Shown piece by piece: positions 47,352 to 59,345 of a stretch of 64,000 nt of DNA. Position 1 is the first letter of the stretch. The number at the start of each line of letters is the position of its first letter. Both the position numbers and the translations under genes were made by a program. This DNA is from Larix kaempferi. Taxonomy: Eukaryota; Streptophyta; Pinopsida; Pinales; Pinaceae. The stretch spans positions 13,163,001 through 13,227,000 of the forward strand of contig BSBM01001719.1 in the NCBI GenBank assembly GCA_027924585.1. Reading direction: 5' to 3'. The notes beneath the pieces are model-generated. The model was not told the DNA's origin. It worked only from the letters and a program-made list of their open reading frames with translations, and made no database searches.

Positions 47352-48573
47352 TGTTGAACTTAATTAAGGAAACTGAGAGGGGGGGTGAATCAGTTTCTTT
47401 CAAATCTTAATCTTCAATTTAAACTAATGCAAGACATCTTTAATTTCTAGTGATGCAATATCTCATTGTAGAAAAACATATAGCATACTCACAAGTAATA
47501 TAGACAGAGACACAGATATACGAGGAAACCCATAAGGGAGAAAAACTCTTCTTCTTGGAATGTTAAGCAAGCTTCAAGTTATGTACAGTACAACCATTGA
47601 GCACCAACTCAATTTATGCATCAATCTCTTAGGCTACAACCTGGAAAGAGAACCAACTCTACAAACATCAACTTGTTGTACATCATCCTGCTCATAATCA
47701 TTTCAATGCTTCTCTGGTCAGGGCCAGTTTTATTTCTTCTCTCTTTTGTTGTTTCATAGCTATGCAATCAACCTTCTTCCTCCAGTATTTTCATGGATAC
47801 TCTGTTCTCTTCTAATTTCTTGCTCACTCCTCTGCTATCTCTGTATGTGCATGCCCATTCTCCAATCTCCATACTTTATTTCTCAACTCTCTCAATGATT
47901 ATCCCTGTATATTTCCACACATTTCCATCTATTTCTGTAGTCTCCCACGCACTCCACAGAATTCCTCTTCTAGCTCCCACGCAGTCCAGCTTTCTTTTTC
48001 TCTTTGTAAACACCCACGCAACTCCAGCTTCTTCCTTTCACACCCACGCAGTCCCAACCATCTCTATTTCCACCCATGCAGCTCTAACCATCTCCTATTA
48101 CACCCACGCAGTGCCAGCCATCTCCATTTCCACCCACGCAGCTCCAACTTCCTCCTTTCACACCCACGCAGTCCCAGCTTCCTCCATTTTTCCCTCACGC
48201 AGCTCCAACTCTGTCCATTTACACCCACGCATCTTCAACAATCACATTACCTGTAATTTCAATTTTTTTTTGCTTAAAAACTCCACACATCCTACACACC
48301 CATTATAGATTTGTCTCTTGGAATACCCTACATCCATTCGGTTCAAGTTCTAGGCCGGTTCGAGTTGCCAACGGTTCAATTTCTGCTTCGAATGATAAAA
48401 TGCACTCAATAATAACCTCCAATTAAATAAGACAAGGGATCCACACAATTATAACCATGAATTTTATTTGATATCAATGGCAATGACCTGTAACTTGATA
48501 GTAATGACATGTAACTTGATAGCAATGACCTGTAACTTGACATCAATGGCAACTTATTCAACTTAGACCAACA
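47352..48573 (-). repeat. Copia 5' LTR (1222 bp)
   Basis: Partner of 40636-41917, 60 bp shorter and with scattered substitutions. The CACCCACGCAG minisatellite lies at about 48010-48235. Confidence 0.93.
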
Positions 48574-50110
48574 GCTTACCCATTTTTGTTGTTCTGGTTT
48601 AGGAAATATTTTAGGCTATTATGGCTTGTTTTAAAGTCTTCATCTTCTTAAAATTGCCTTTCATTATATCATTCCATCGAAAGGCATCCTTTTCATTGTA
48701 TCATTTCATCTTTGATCATTATTATTTAAATGTGATCATTATCATCAACACCTGCTCTGCTCTTCCCATAGCGTCCAAATTTGCATAATGTTCTCATTGA
48801 TACACAGTTCTCTAAACTTCCTTGTTCTGCTCACCTAATTTCCAGTACTTGTAACAAAATTCACATGTCTAAAGTCCATGTTCATCCATCCCATATGCAT
48901 ATACTTTCTCTTCAATGTTTTTTTCAACAGGCTCTTTATACTTTCAAAACCTTTCAAGACATAGAGGTGTCTTACACTTCTCGAGGCTCTCAAAATATAG
49001 TCTTTCTCTATGTTTTAGGTCCTGCTACATAGATCAAACTTAGACCATCGTTTTCCACTTTGTGAGATATTAAGGACTTCAAGTGAAGACATAAGGGTCA
49101 TCCAACAAGACTGCAATTTCAAGACTGTGAGATTTTATTGATTCAACGTTGTCCTTCAATACTGGTCTTTTAGTGATGCAAAAATCCTCAACTTAATGTC
49201 CAAGTTCTGATTTTGAGGATAAAGAACTTCTAATTATTTACTGAGTCATCCACATACTCCCCCTAACACATACATATTTATCAAACTCTTTCTTAAATCA
49301 GGCTTAATTCCAATTTTTGCACTTCTTTAAGCATGCTCCAGCTGTTGTTTCTAAACATGTCAAGCTCCACTTATCAACTTGCATATTTTTGAGCCTAAAT
49401 GTAACACCTCACACTTTCTAAACTTCATCTCTGTATTGCGTTAGCTTTTAACCAATCTTGGTACTCCTTCTCAAGTTGAACTGGTGTTATCTTCCCGCCT
49501 TCTCTTTATATATACATATTGCAGAGTCACTATTATCATGTTTGCATCCTAGGTTCTTGGATACAAGAGTAGATGGATGCTTCATACCAATTGTTAAAGT
49601 CTGATCCTAGGACCTGTTTGGAGTGACCATCATATACCTTTGAGTCCATCCTCCAACTCCATGGACTCATGGTGTACCAAGGTCTTTTAAAAAAAATATT
49701 GCTCAACTTTTGATTTTTTGATCATTTATCATCAAGTTTTTCTTATGTAAAGTTGCCAGATATCATAATCTTCTTTGTAAAACAAATTGTCATCACGACT
49801 AGGCTCCCCTGATTTGATATGCTAATTCAACTTCACCAAGGTTAGTAAATTCATAAAAGGTAAGCATGCATCATCATACTTCAGACTTCAATCAAACCAT
49901 CATGACTTGGATTGTGGCAATTTTAGTCTTCGACTGGGGTAGTACTGTAGCAGCTTTAACACTTAGAATATACCAGCTTCAAATTTGGACTGTGGTGGCT
50001 TTGGATTGTGGGAGGAGATTATTATCAAGCATACCTTAAACTATTTATTGGATCCATTTGTTGAGTACCTGCTGCTATCCTTCAAATATGTGCTTCAAGA
50101 AACAAGCAAT
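48574..50110. other. CACTA interior without supported genes
   Basis: No convincing exon. A sequence resembling a decayed Copia LTR/primer junction (CATACCAATTGTTAAAGTC) lies at about 49585-49605. It could belong to the older Copia whose gag tail is at 39.6-40.4 kb, but I could not confirm an LTR. Confidence 0.4.
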
Positions 50111-50111
50111 C

Positions 50112-51059
50112 TTGGAGCAAGTGAGCCCCAAGCAAGCGAGCGTAGAAGGTCGAAGCGGAATCCAGTGGGTCCATAACCCACAAGTAAACATGGAAATATC
50201 TGCTTGGACCGGAGGAAAACATCAGATCTATACTATTACTGATAATATGTGTTGGTTGGATTATATGTAAGATTGGAAACCTAGGTGGGAGTTGAGACAT
50301 ACTGAAGTATTAGATGCTAACTTATAGGGATTTGATGCTTTTATTAGACTGGTGCCAGAACTCAAAAGAATGCCTATGGTATCCAGTGTTGTACCATAGA
50401 TGATTTACAACAACTCCCTGAGAAAAGCAGCTGATGCAAGCAATTGGTTAACACACCTCTACCATGATCTTAACTTAATCATGACAGAGGTCTCTACAAA
50501 TTACCCCAGGCTACAATTAGACTGTCAATACTACTGTATTAACCAGATACGTTCTTTGAAAGCATGGCCACATCAAGATGTTAGTCTCCGATTTCCAAGT
50601 ACTACCCACACTTATGAAAAATATAAAAAACTATGGTGGGATTTCTTGAGAAAAGAAAATACAGATAAAACATATTATACCATGCTAAATTTTGGACATC
50701 AAAGTACACATATCCATGAGGATCCTCCATTCTACGACCCTTATTGGATGAGAGACTGGTGGCAGTCATTCATAATCAACCTGACAGCATTAGAACCAGC
50801 TGTTATTTATAATCTAAAACGGGACGTTGGAGAATCTCTCGAACAAGTCAAAGATATTTTGTAGACAAATATTACTGAGGATCAAATCCTTGAGTACTAC
50901 ATTCAAAAGAAAGAAAAATGGCTTGTCAAAACCTGCATAGAAGTCCACATGCATCATAACAGACGCGTGGTCCCGAGGTATGTTTATTCAAAGGCATGGG
51001 ATACTAAATCCAATGTCTTTCGAGAATTATATGGTCCCCCATACTCCGATGAGTTGTAA
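50112..51059 (+). pseudogene. Degraded ORF of unknown function (CACTA cargo or extra CACTA gene)
   Basis: One frame stays readable for about 300 codons, broken only by stops at 50268, about 50325, 50397 and 50862, and ending at a TAA near 51057. Pieces include MCWLDYM, GFDAFIRLVPELKRMPMV, the 154-codon stretch starting MIYNNSLRKAADASNWLTHL, then the Trp/Tyr-rich YEKYKKLWWDFLRKEN and FYDPYWMRDWWQSFI. After the last internal stop come EDQILEYYIQKKEKWL and FRELYGPPYSDEL. I recognise no family. Long conservation of one frame implies a real former gene. It lies just upstream of the SET-domain remnant and on the same strand. Confidence 0.6.
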
Positions 51060-51858
51060 ATATCTCAAAAGTATTTGGCTATTAGTGGGGCCTGCCCATT
51101 CAGATTGTCATAATAAGATTCCATTCGGCTAAGAGAGTGGGCCTATCCTCTCTAAGTTTTAGGTAGAGAACCATTTGAGGCCTTCGAGTTTTGTCTCATT
51201 CTGTATTTCAGTTTATATTTTGAATAAGATTATACAAGTTTCACAACATTATATATAATATTGTTTTTGAAGATTTGTGAACACTTATTAACCACCTCAA
51301 AGATCTTAGTTTTGAAAGTCATAAAAACTTTTAGAAGTTTTCCATAATGGTTAGTTATTTTTATTTTATTATTATAGCTAAACAAAAATATCTTACTAAA
51401 TGTGAGTGTAATTCAATTACCGAGGTGATGAACCCAAACTAATGGGATGAGAGAGACTTTAGGGCCATGACGACAAAGATAGTTAGATGGTGTGATATGG
51501 GACTCAAGACCCAAAGGAGCAATAAAAGACAACTCATAATTGCATGAATTTCAACTCCTAAGAAAGATAAAGTGATCCTCTTCCTCATCACTTGAATTCC
51601 TACATTTTGAGAAAGGGAATGCGGTACAAGTCACCTTATAAAAGGCGCTACACGTCACCTTTTAAGAGGCGCTATGCCTTGCGGTCCTATCTAAACTTTT
51701 TTCCCATGGTGTAGGTAGAACCAAACAGGTATTTGTCAGATCTGTCTTCCTCGAGCGAGGGGAGTTTAGGAAGGCTAGAGGAAAGTGAGACATCCAGAAG
51801 GTCTACAAGAGTTTTATAAACTAGATGTCAAAAGACCAGAAGAAAATTCCATAAACGC
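51060..51858. other. Spacer between the unknown ORF and the SET remnant
   Basis: No gene is supported. At 51627-51685 two short repeats, CAAGTCACCTTATAAAAGGC and CACGTCACCTTTTAAGAGGC, are followed by GCTA(C/T). The first contains a TATAAAA box that could serve the SET-domain remnant about 215 bp downstream. Confidence 0.4.
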
Positions 51859-52426
51859 ATGGAATTTTTTCGCACTCAAGGGGGGTCATGTTCCTATGAT
51901 GATGAGACAATAGGCGATGTCGAGGTGCCCTTGAGGTACAGACATTTAGTGAAACAATGGGTACCCAAGGATCTTCCTCAACCGAACACAGATTTTTGTG
52001 TGGACGAGAGGATATATCGAATTGCACCATCGTCATTACATGGTTTGGGGTTGTTTTGCATAGATGGAATAAAGGTTCATTACAACACATGTACATAATT
52101 GATGGAGTATGTTGGACCCTATTACAAATACAAAGATTGGATGCGCCTGGTCCAATATAGATGAAGTATGCGTAGATATGGATTTTTAGCAAACTATTTA
52201 CAGTTGAAAGACAAAGATCAAAATAAAGGAGAAACTTTGTTACATTGACAGAAGGCCAAAGGCCACAGGGAATATTGCGGGGTTTATAAACAGTACACAA
52301 CCAGGGTCTACAATTAAGCAACCAAACTGCGAATTTGAGGGGCGTGAAGGAAACCATGTTTTTGTATGTGCCATTAAATCAATATATGCAGGGAAAGAGT
52401 TGCTTATTAATTACAATTTGGATTGA
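51859..52426 (+). pseudogene. SET-domain protein remnant (histone-lysine methyltransferase fold)
   Basis: The frame opens at ATG 51859 and reads to SSLHGLGLFCIDGIKVHYNT, the start of a SET domain. After a TAA at 52096 it continues LMEYVGPYYKYKDWMRL. After a TGA near 52159 it gives ANYLQLKDKDQNKGETLL; a 1-bp loss near 52240 then shifts it into YIDRRPKATGNIAGFINSTQ, KQPNCEFEGREGNHVFVCAI and the closing GKELLINYNLD before TGA. GFINS...PNC and ELLINYN correspond to the conserved cofactor-binding and pseudoknot motifs of SET methyltransferases. The substrate cannot be deduced. It has no visible introns and sits between CACTA genes on the same strand, so it is probably captured cargo. Two stops and a frameshift make it inactive. 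Confidence 0.85.
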
Positions 52427-52559
52427 ATAGATACAAACACGGTTACTATGGGAGTGGTACATATAACAATTTACCCGACCTTTTATTAATGAATTTAACA
52501 TCTTAAGGATTTTTCGTTAGTTTATTTTGTTTAAATTTTCCATATTTACTTCGGAGGCT

Positions 52560-55500
52560 AGTGATCGGGAAAAATCCCAGCCAGCAGATGGTCGGAGGAG
52601 GACATCTTCCTCGAGGGAGCAGGTATACATCTTTGTAATAGTAAAAATATAATAAGAAAAATGAGTTTTTTTTTGCTTTGTTTTTTCATTATTAGTATAT
52701 TGGTTTGGTTTATATAATGTTATCTTTTTTTTGATGCAGAATGTTGATCTAGAAAGCCACCCGAATGTTCATTAGACGACAACAGCTTCGGGGAAACAGG
52801 TAAACCTGATTGTAATTGTACAATTTAAATATGTCACAATGTTTTCTCATTATATTAATGTTTCAATGAATATTTTGGTTTTGTTTAAGTAATTTTGTTT
52901 ATGTTTTTGATGCAGGTCGGTTCTGTAAGGGTCACAGTAGATCATACCATACCTTCCTCGACGCAACAGGTATACATCTTTGTAATAGTAAAAATATAAT
53001 ATGAATAATAGTTTTTTTTATTTGTTTTTTCATGAATAGTTTTGGATTCGTTTAGGTGACTTTCACTATGTTTTTTATTTAGGGTTCTGTAAGGGGCAGA
53101 TCCGAGATATCAGTAGATCGGGGCAAGTCACCTATGACCATTGATCCGATGAGTGGATCACGATCCTCGAGATTGCAGGTGTAATTCATTGGAATTGTAC
53201 CAGTACAATACGTAGCATAATGTTTATTTTGTTATGTATTTTTCGTGTGTATACTGGTTTCGTTATGATAATATTTTCCACTTCTTTTTTGCAGGGCCCC
53301 GATGATCCGAAAAAGTCCACAACTATGGATCAGACGACACCATTGTCCATGCATCAGGTAAACCTAGTTGTAATTTTAGGAATCTATCATGATAGATATG
53401 TTTTGTTAATATAATTTTAGGAATCTATCATGATAGAACTCAATAGTGTTTTATATATTTTTGTTGCAGCCCAGTGAATCGCTGTATGAAACAACATCGC
53501 AAGAATATTCAATAGATCCTAAAGTGGCTGAGATGCTTAAAGATACCGACATAATTGGTGAAGCCACAAACCCGTTTAAGATGATAGACAAAATGTTGAA
53601 TAAATATAGTGCGGAAATTGTTTTCCTGCTAATCAGGGTTCCGCAGACAAGCTAGATTAGAGCAAGGATTGAATTGTTGGAATGGAGATCTGAAGCCTTG
53701 TGAGTAAGTTGAGGAATCTTGAATCATAAAATAATTCATTTATAACTTTATAATTTTCTCTTTTATGTGATAGTACTGAACGTATAAAATTTGGTTTGTA
53801 TTTACAGAATTATCAGGGACCACACAATAGTGGTCAAGGCGGTGTTGGCCCCAGCGAGCCTCGTGGAGAGATGTCGCATCATGAGCAAATGAATCCACGT
53901 GCATCGAATCCTTTGCCATTGTTGTCAACTGAACAATCGAAAACACGTTCTGAAACACCACGGACCCCAGCTGTGAGCGCACTGGCCGCTAGTGACCGAC
54001 GCACACCAAATCGTCCAAAAGAAGGGGTCGACACCGAGACTCTTAGTAATATTGATATCGCCCTAGCTACATTTCCAAGAACTTCCCGTGTCACTAGCAC
54101 AGGAACAATGGAAGCAACATTTTTGGTGGACCAAGATCTCGTCCCAATAAAGATCGAGAAGATCCCAGGTAATTAATATACGTTGATCAAGTTAAGGTTT
54201 ATAATTTCACTGTAATATATCGATAAAATGTTTTTTTTCAAATAATTATGATCATGGCATGATTGTTTTGCAGGAAATGATGTTTTCTATAAACAAATGA
54301 ATGACATGTCCTTGGAGATCTTCGGGCCCACCATTGGAACAAGGTGGGATAGACAACCGAAATATTTAAAAGATGACATCACTAATCGGTTGGTTGGCCT
54401 ATTCGGTGACAAGACCTTCAATAAAGGCGAGGTCCTGAAAAAGGCTGGACAACATATGAAGGTTTTCTGAGACCAATATAGGACCCACCTGGAAAAAAAA
54501 CATAGGTATGAGCGCTCTCCAATGATTCCAGCAATGGAGTGGAAATCTCTAGTGGAAGATGGAAAGGAGAGGGCTCAAAGAAAATAAGAAAAGATACCAC
54601 CAGGAACAGGGGGGTATGCAATATTACTTTCCGCAATGTAATTCTAAACCTTATTATTATTGATTTCTATATCGAATTTGGAACATCTAACGTATTTCAA
54701 CACTTGCATAGGCTGTCAGACACTTCAAAGGCCACAAAGGAAAGAATGGAAAAAATAGGTCAGGACAAGCTTAGGCTTGGTGGTTATTCGAATTTGGCGG
54801 CATGGATTGTAAGTTTCGAAAAACCAATAATGCATACAAATAATAAGTTGCAAATTATTTTTCATTTTATTGCACCGCAAAATGTTAATTAACGACATTA
54901 TGCAAATATGCAGGCCGACCGATTCAATGAAGTGGCCACTGAGGAAGACATGAAGGTTGGATTCCAGCACTGCTTTGGAGCTGTTGTTGAATGCCGAAAA
55001 AGCTTATCTGGGAAAACACAGTCTTCTGGTACCAATCCATCCAGTGCACAGGTATATAAAATCTATATAGTTTAATGAAGATTTATTGCTTGTGCAATCT
55101 ATTCGTTATAAATACTTGCCATAAAATATTGACTTTGTTTTGAGCAGGAAATCAATGATCCTTTTAATGTCGAGAAGGGACAACAACAAATAGAAGATCA
55201 TGCTTTGAATCCTGGTAATGAAGTTATTCATATGCTACAATTTTATGTATAGCATTGCAAATGGTGAACATTAATTGTAGCTCACCATATTTTAACTACA
55301 GAGCATGTAGAGGGTGAAACTGTACAGGTTGAACCTAGACAAGAACATGAACAACATGATGTGGCCACAACAGGTATAAAAACACCTTTGTAATGTTTTT
55401 TTTAAATGAAATACTTGTCATTACAATAGCAAAATATAACGATGTAACATTTTCACATTGTTGTAGCAAATCTGTTCGGGTACACAGGGTACTCCCAAAA

Positions 55501-56093
55501 GACCGAACACCTAGAGCAACCACTTCACACAAATAGATCACAGATCGATACACCGATGTTTTGACGTGGTTTAAACTCTCGAGAGGAAAACACTCCATGG
55601 CCCCGGCCAAGTAGCTTCTATGGAGCAATTTATTATGCAAAGAAAGAAAGTTACAAATGAGCTTCTCATAATCGATCAACTAGACAATGACCCTCCATGC
55701 TCTTTAAATAGAGATCATGGACCAATCGGGTGTTAAGCCATGGATCAAGGTTAGGTATGATCTAAGAGAAGTTGAGCCGTCGGATCACTCTATGTCTGAA
55801 ACATATCGTGACCATCGGATTAAAATATTTACAAATGCATACTAAAGAAACACACTTTTCCTAACAGATATATTACAAAAGTTGATCTTAACTAACTTCT
55901 AAGTGTCTAAATATCCTAACAAAATTTGAACCCCTTGCTGCAAAATCCACGTCTGGATCAACACTCTAGGATGTAGACATCACGATAAGCGCCTGATGAA
56001 GAACTAAGAACTGAAGGAGAAAGTCCAGATCAAGATGGTCTTATTAGAGATTATGTAGTACTACAAAAGAGAAGAAAAACTAAAAAGAAGTGA
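52560..56093 (+). pseudogene. TNPA-type / Transposase_24-like CACTA gene with many small exons
   Basis: Exons from splice sites: one ending 52622, then 52740-52799, 52916-52969, 53083-53178, 53295-53357, 53470-53699, 53808-54168, 54274-54613, 54712-54808, 54914-55051, 55148-55214, 55302-55373 and 55467-56093. The last is split by a solo LTR. The 54274-54613 exon encodes KGEVLKKAGQHMKVF and PAMEWKSLVEDGKERAQRK. Later exons encode RLSDTSKATKERMEKIGQDK and FNEVATEEDMKVGFQHCFGA. This matches the plant Transposase_24 pattern. Such proteins bind subterminal repeats in En/Spm elements. Stops occur at 53653 and about 54468, and near the end. The four successive exons 52740-53357 are all multiples of three. 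Confidence 0.75.
55473..55921. mobile_element. Copia-like solo LTR inside the last TNPA-like exon
   Basis: Starts TGTTCGGGTACACAGGG and ends ATATCCTAACA. It is flanked by AAATC (55468-55472) and AAATT (55922-55926), a 5-bp target duplication with one change. The ACGTGGTTTAAACTC segment and a CTTTAAATAGAGATC box resemble plant Copia LTRs. Without it, the exon reads through from GCAAAT to CTGCAAAATCCACG. With no second LTR or internal region, it is a solo LTR left by LTR-LTR recombination. Confidence 0.75.
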
Positions 56094-56407
56094 CTGAAAA
56101 AACGTCGTCTAATTATTTTTGATAATAATATATCGTCCATGATTTTTGGCCTAATGAATGAATGGATGGTTTAATGTTTCAGTGTAGTAATCTGTTACCT
56201 TTATTGAATGTCAGCTTTTATTGAATGAATGTGTTGACTGAATGAATGAATGGTTTATTGAATCTTATATTTTATTGAATGAATGTGTTGACTGAATGAA
56301 ACAATGGTTTAATGAATGTTAGCCTTTATTGAATGAATGGTAGATGAAAGTTCATGATGAAATATGCATAAATTTGCACATAATTTTTTTTTTCAAGTAC
56401 ATGCATT

Positions 56408-56526
56408 GGGTATGGGGAATTAAGAGTGATGTGAGGGGGGGAGGGGCCATAAGAGCTTCCACCTTCATCTGGTTGGCCCTATTCAGTAGAGACTATTAAA
56501 TTATTCTCAAAACAGAGAGGAGCTCA
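56408..56526 (+). repeat. 120-bp block downstream of the TNPA-like gene, copy 2
   Basis: Direct repeat of 34311-34432, including the G-run and GGGGCCATAAGAGCTT. The surrounding sequence is unrelated, apart from both copies following a transposase-type gene. Confidence 0.88.
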
Positions 56527-56529
56527 ATG

Positions 56530-57067
56530 AATGGCTACGATGCTGTCTTTCTACAACCCACTCGCGTGTCATCTAAATTTTGACAATTTCTTGGATCTTG
56601 TTGTGATGTTTGGTTTCTCCTCATAACCAATTTCGAGTTTCCACAACTTCAAAGGCTGAGTAAATGATGCACTGGAATCAATATCCTTAACCTTCTCTTT
56701 AATTTCCTTGGAATCTCCTTGAGATTATTTGAATGAGATATGTCTCAAATCCTCTAGATCATTTGCATCCTCTCCATTATGTCCAATCGTCATGCAATAG
56801 AGAATATATCTCATCTCTTTTTCTGGGGAGAATAATGTGGAGAGTGAAGATTAAAAAGGATGAGAGGTTGTTTGTATCCCTAACCCAAGTATAATAAATT
56901 GTATAGAGAGTTATAAGAAAACTAAAGGTCAATGTTGTCAACGAGGTGGACATAAGTCCATGGAGGAGATCAAGGTAAACTCCTATTGATCAATTGTCGT
57001 TTATCTTCCAAGTGAATATTTCCTTAGTGTATATGTATTAGGGATTGGTAAACAAACGTTAATTATA
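56530..57067. other. CACTA interior without supported genes
   Basis: No reading frame, splice pattern or repeat stands out in this stretch. Confidence 0.4.
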
Positions 57068-57468
57068 ATGGGGGTTCATTGGAACTCCATAACAGTCGTT
57101 GGAGAAAATAGATGTTTGATAGTTCATGAAGGTTGTGTTTGCACACATAGGTTACCATTCAATTTGACATTGTTATAGAGATTGAGTGAGATGCAAGCAT
57201 TGGAGAATCATTTCCAGATGTTGACAACTAGTCTCAATTAGGCTGTATTGGCCTACATTGAAGGCACTTCATCAAAATTTGAAGTGTTTTTCCCATCTTT
57301 TTCCTTTTTAACACTAATGTATAATATATGAAATCAAGTTCACGAATTCCAAGTAATGAAAATACATAGGATTTTTTCAGTTGCATTGCAGCGCTTATTG
57401 CTTTGGTCTATCTTTTTGTTAACTATGTTTTAATTTTTGTGTCAAGGAATAATACTCGAATGGTGAGA
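57068..57468 (+). repeat. 400-bp direct repeat, left copy
   Basis: 401 bp, from ATGGGGGTTCATTGGAACTC to AATACTCGAATGGTGAGA, near-identical to 61477-61876. It ends exactly where TGTAAGACC begins. Not coding. Confidence 0.93.
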
Positions 57469-59239
57469 TGTAAGACCTTCTTAAGTAGTGTTTTTTTTTT
57501 TTTACAATCATAACTCCTAAGAGATTCATTATGACAAATTGTAACCCAAACACAAATCTTATTCGCAAGACTAACAACACTACATCAGTAAAAAGATCAT
57601 TCCTAATTAATAGAAGGATAATTTATTTAACAATAGGGCATTTAATAAGGATTGATGGATGTTGGCGTTGATGAAACTGGTTCTCTCCACCATAATGGAC
57701 TTTAATAGGGGAACCATGGATCCTAGTAAATTGGTTTCCGGTTGAAATCGGTGGTCGACTATTTAAATTGCAGTAGCAGAGTATCAATTTTGGATTGTCT
57801 ATAAGCTTGAATTGGAGGATTTACACAGGTATCTGAATCTAGGTCGCTCGCTCAAAAGCAAGGGCCACACCATAGCTCAATGGTTCAGATGAATTGTACA
57901 AACATAGAGAAGTAAACTTCAGAAACTCAATCGATTAATAGATACAATACTGAGCATAACCGTTAAGATTTCGTCGGTTTCAGAAATCAATTACAGTACA
58001 TGAGGTATTAGATCCACATTAATTTCAGAAATTGATTACAAACATGGAGTCGATCACAGTTTTTTTTAAATGCCAGACGCATAGGTTTAGATCTACATTC
58101 AATTCGGAATACAATAGCTAGATAAATTCGATCTCAGTTTTAAAACACAGGATGCAGAAAGGTTCTGAGATTCAATTAAAATCAAAAGCAATTTCTGGAG
58201 ATGCCAGAGAGAAGTGGATCCACGCAGAATTACAACTACAACAAGTCGTTCTATTCAAATCGGAAAAACGCCAAAGGGGTGGATCCTCACAGGTTTAGGA
58301 GTTGTTTTATTTTTGTTTGAGATATGGAAACGTCTATCCCAGTCGAAAATTAGAGCACCAAGAACCTGAAATAATCAAAGGGCCATATAAAATGGGATCT
58401 GGGGATGCCCTTTTTAATTCAACAAAATAAAACATAGGGATAAAAAGGGTCAGATACAAATCGTTTGAGGGAATAAAATTCTGGAAAAGTGGATCGATGT
58501 TAATAGACAAGTATGCATTGATACAACTAAGATAGAGCAAACAGAGTTCAAAAATAATCTGAGACAGAGTATTGGCCATCGAGAATATGGATATCAGTGT
58601 TGAAACATTCGAATGGGGAAATAATCCTAGGGTTTGAATTTCTTTTTGAAACTGAATCGATTTAATGGGATAACTCGGTAGATGTAGATCGGAATTGACA
58701 AAAGAATTGTATTACTTTAATCAATCGACTTGGGTGGATTACATTCTGGAAGTATTCATATAATAACGCAGAATTTGAAACTAAAGATACAATTTAACAG
58801 AGTGCATAATCAATATAAATGGATCTGTGTACACCCAGGGGTCTGCCATCTTTACTTCAATATACCAAGATCTATAATTATAATTACATAAACAAGTGAA
58901 ACAGTTTGTGTAAGTTTTAAACTTTGTGTAAGTTTTAAACCTTAACAGTGAAGTACAAACTTATATTGATTTTTAAGCATTTACAGAAAATACACAATGG
59001 CACACACATTACACAGAGATTTTCACCTGGAAACCCTTAACTGGGAAAAAAACAGCAAAACTTAGAGCCGCACAACTCCTTTTCATTATATGTTTACAAT
59101 ATATGGTATTCCGCAGCATCTAAAACCCTAATTCGTTTACCCGAAATTAGGTTACAACCCTAATCCATTTTACCGGGATTATATAGAGTACAATGGGTCG
59201 AAATCGCGAAAAAGCAAAAAGCAACCCAAAAAAAATTTT

Positions 59240-59345
59240 GCGCTCCGCGCAGACTTCGGGGGCCTAACGACCCCCTCCATGGCGTTTCGGAACCTAACGG
59301 TCCGAAACGAAGGGGGTGGGCCCTGTTGGGCTACCCCCCCCTCTG
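59240..59345. repeat. GC-rich nested hairpin
   Basis: GTTTCGGA (59284-59291) pairs with TCCGAAAC (59301-59308) around a 9-base loop. Outside it, CCCCCT (about 59271) can pair with AGGGGG (59311). It is a GC island of about 250 bp (59170-59420) in AT-rich DNA. It could be a structured leader of an LTR transcript. Confidence 0.6.

Larger units (their letters stand above)
40636..48573 (-). mobile_element. Complete-structure Copia element, 7.9 kb, nested in the CACTA element
   Basis: Two LTRs (40636-41917 and 47352-48573) share TGTTGAACTTAATT starts and TTAGACCAACA ends. The flanks TCTTA (40631-40635) and GCTTA (48574-48578) fit a 5-bp target duplication with one change. A primer-binding site abuts the right LTR and a purine tract abuts the left LTR, so transcription runs on the minus strand. 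The pol order gag, zinc knuckle, integrase, RT, RNase H is present, but frames are broken repeatedly, so this copy is not autonomous. Confidence 0.95.

Noticed and set aside
49580-49640. Copia primer-binding site and LTR start (CATACCAATTGTTAAAGTC)
   Set aside because: Only part of TGGTATCAGAGC matches, no LTR end or partner was found, and no gag start lies beside it. Possible relic, not supported.
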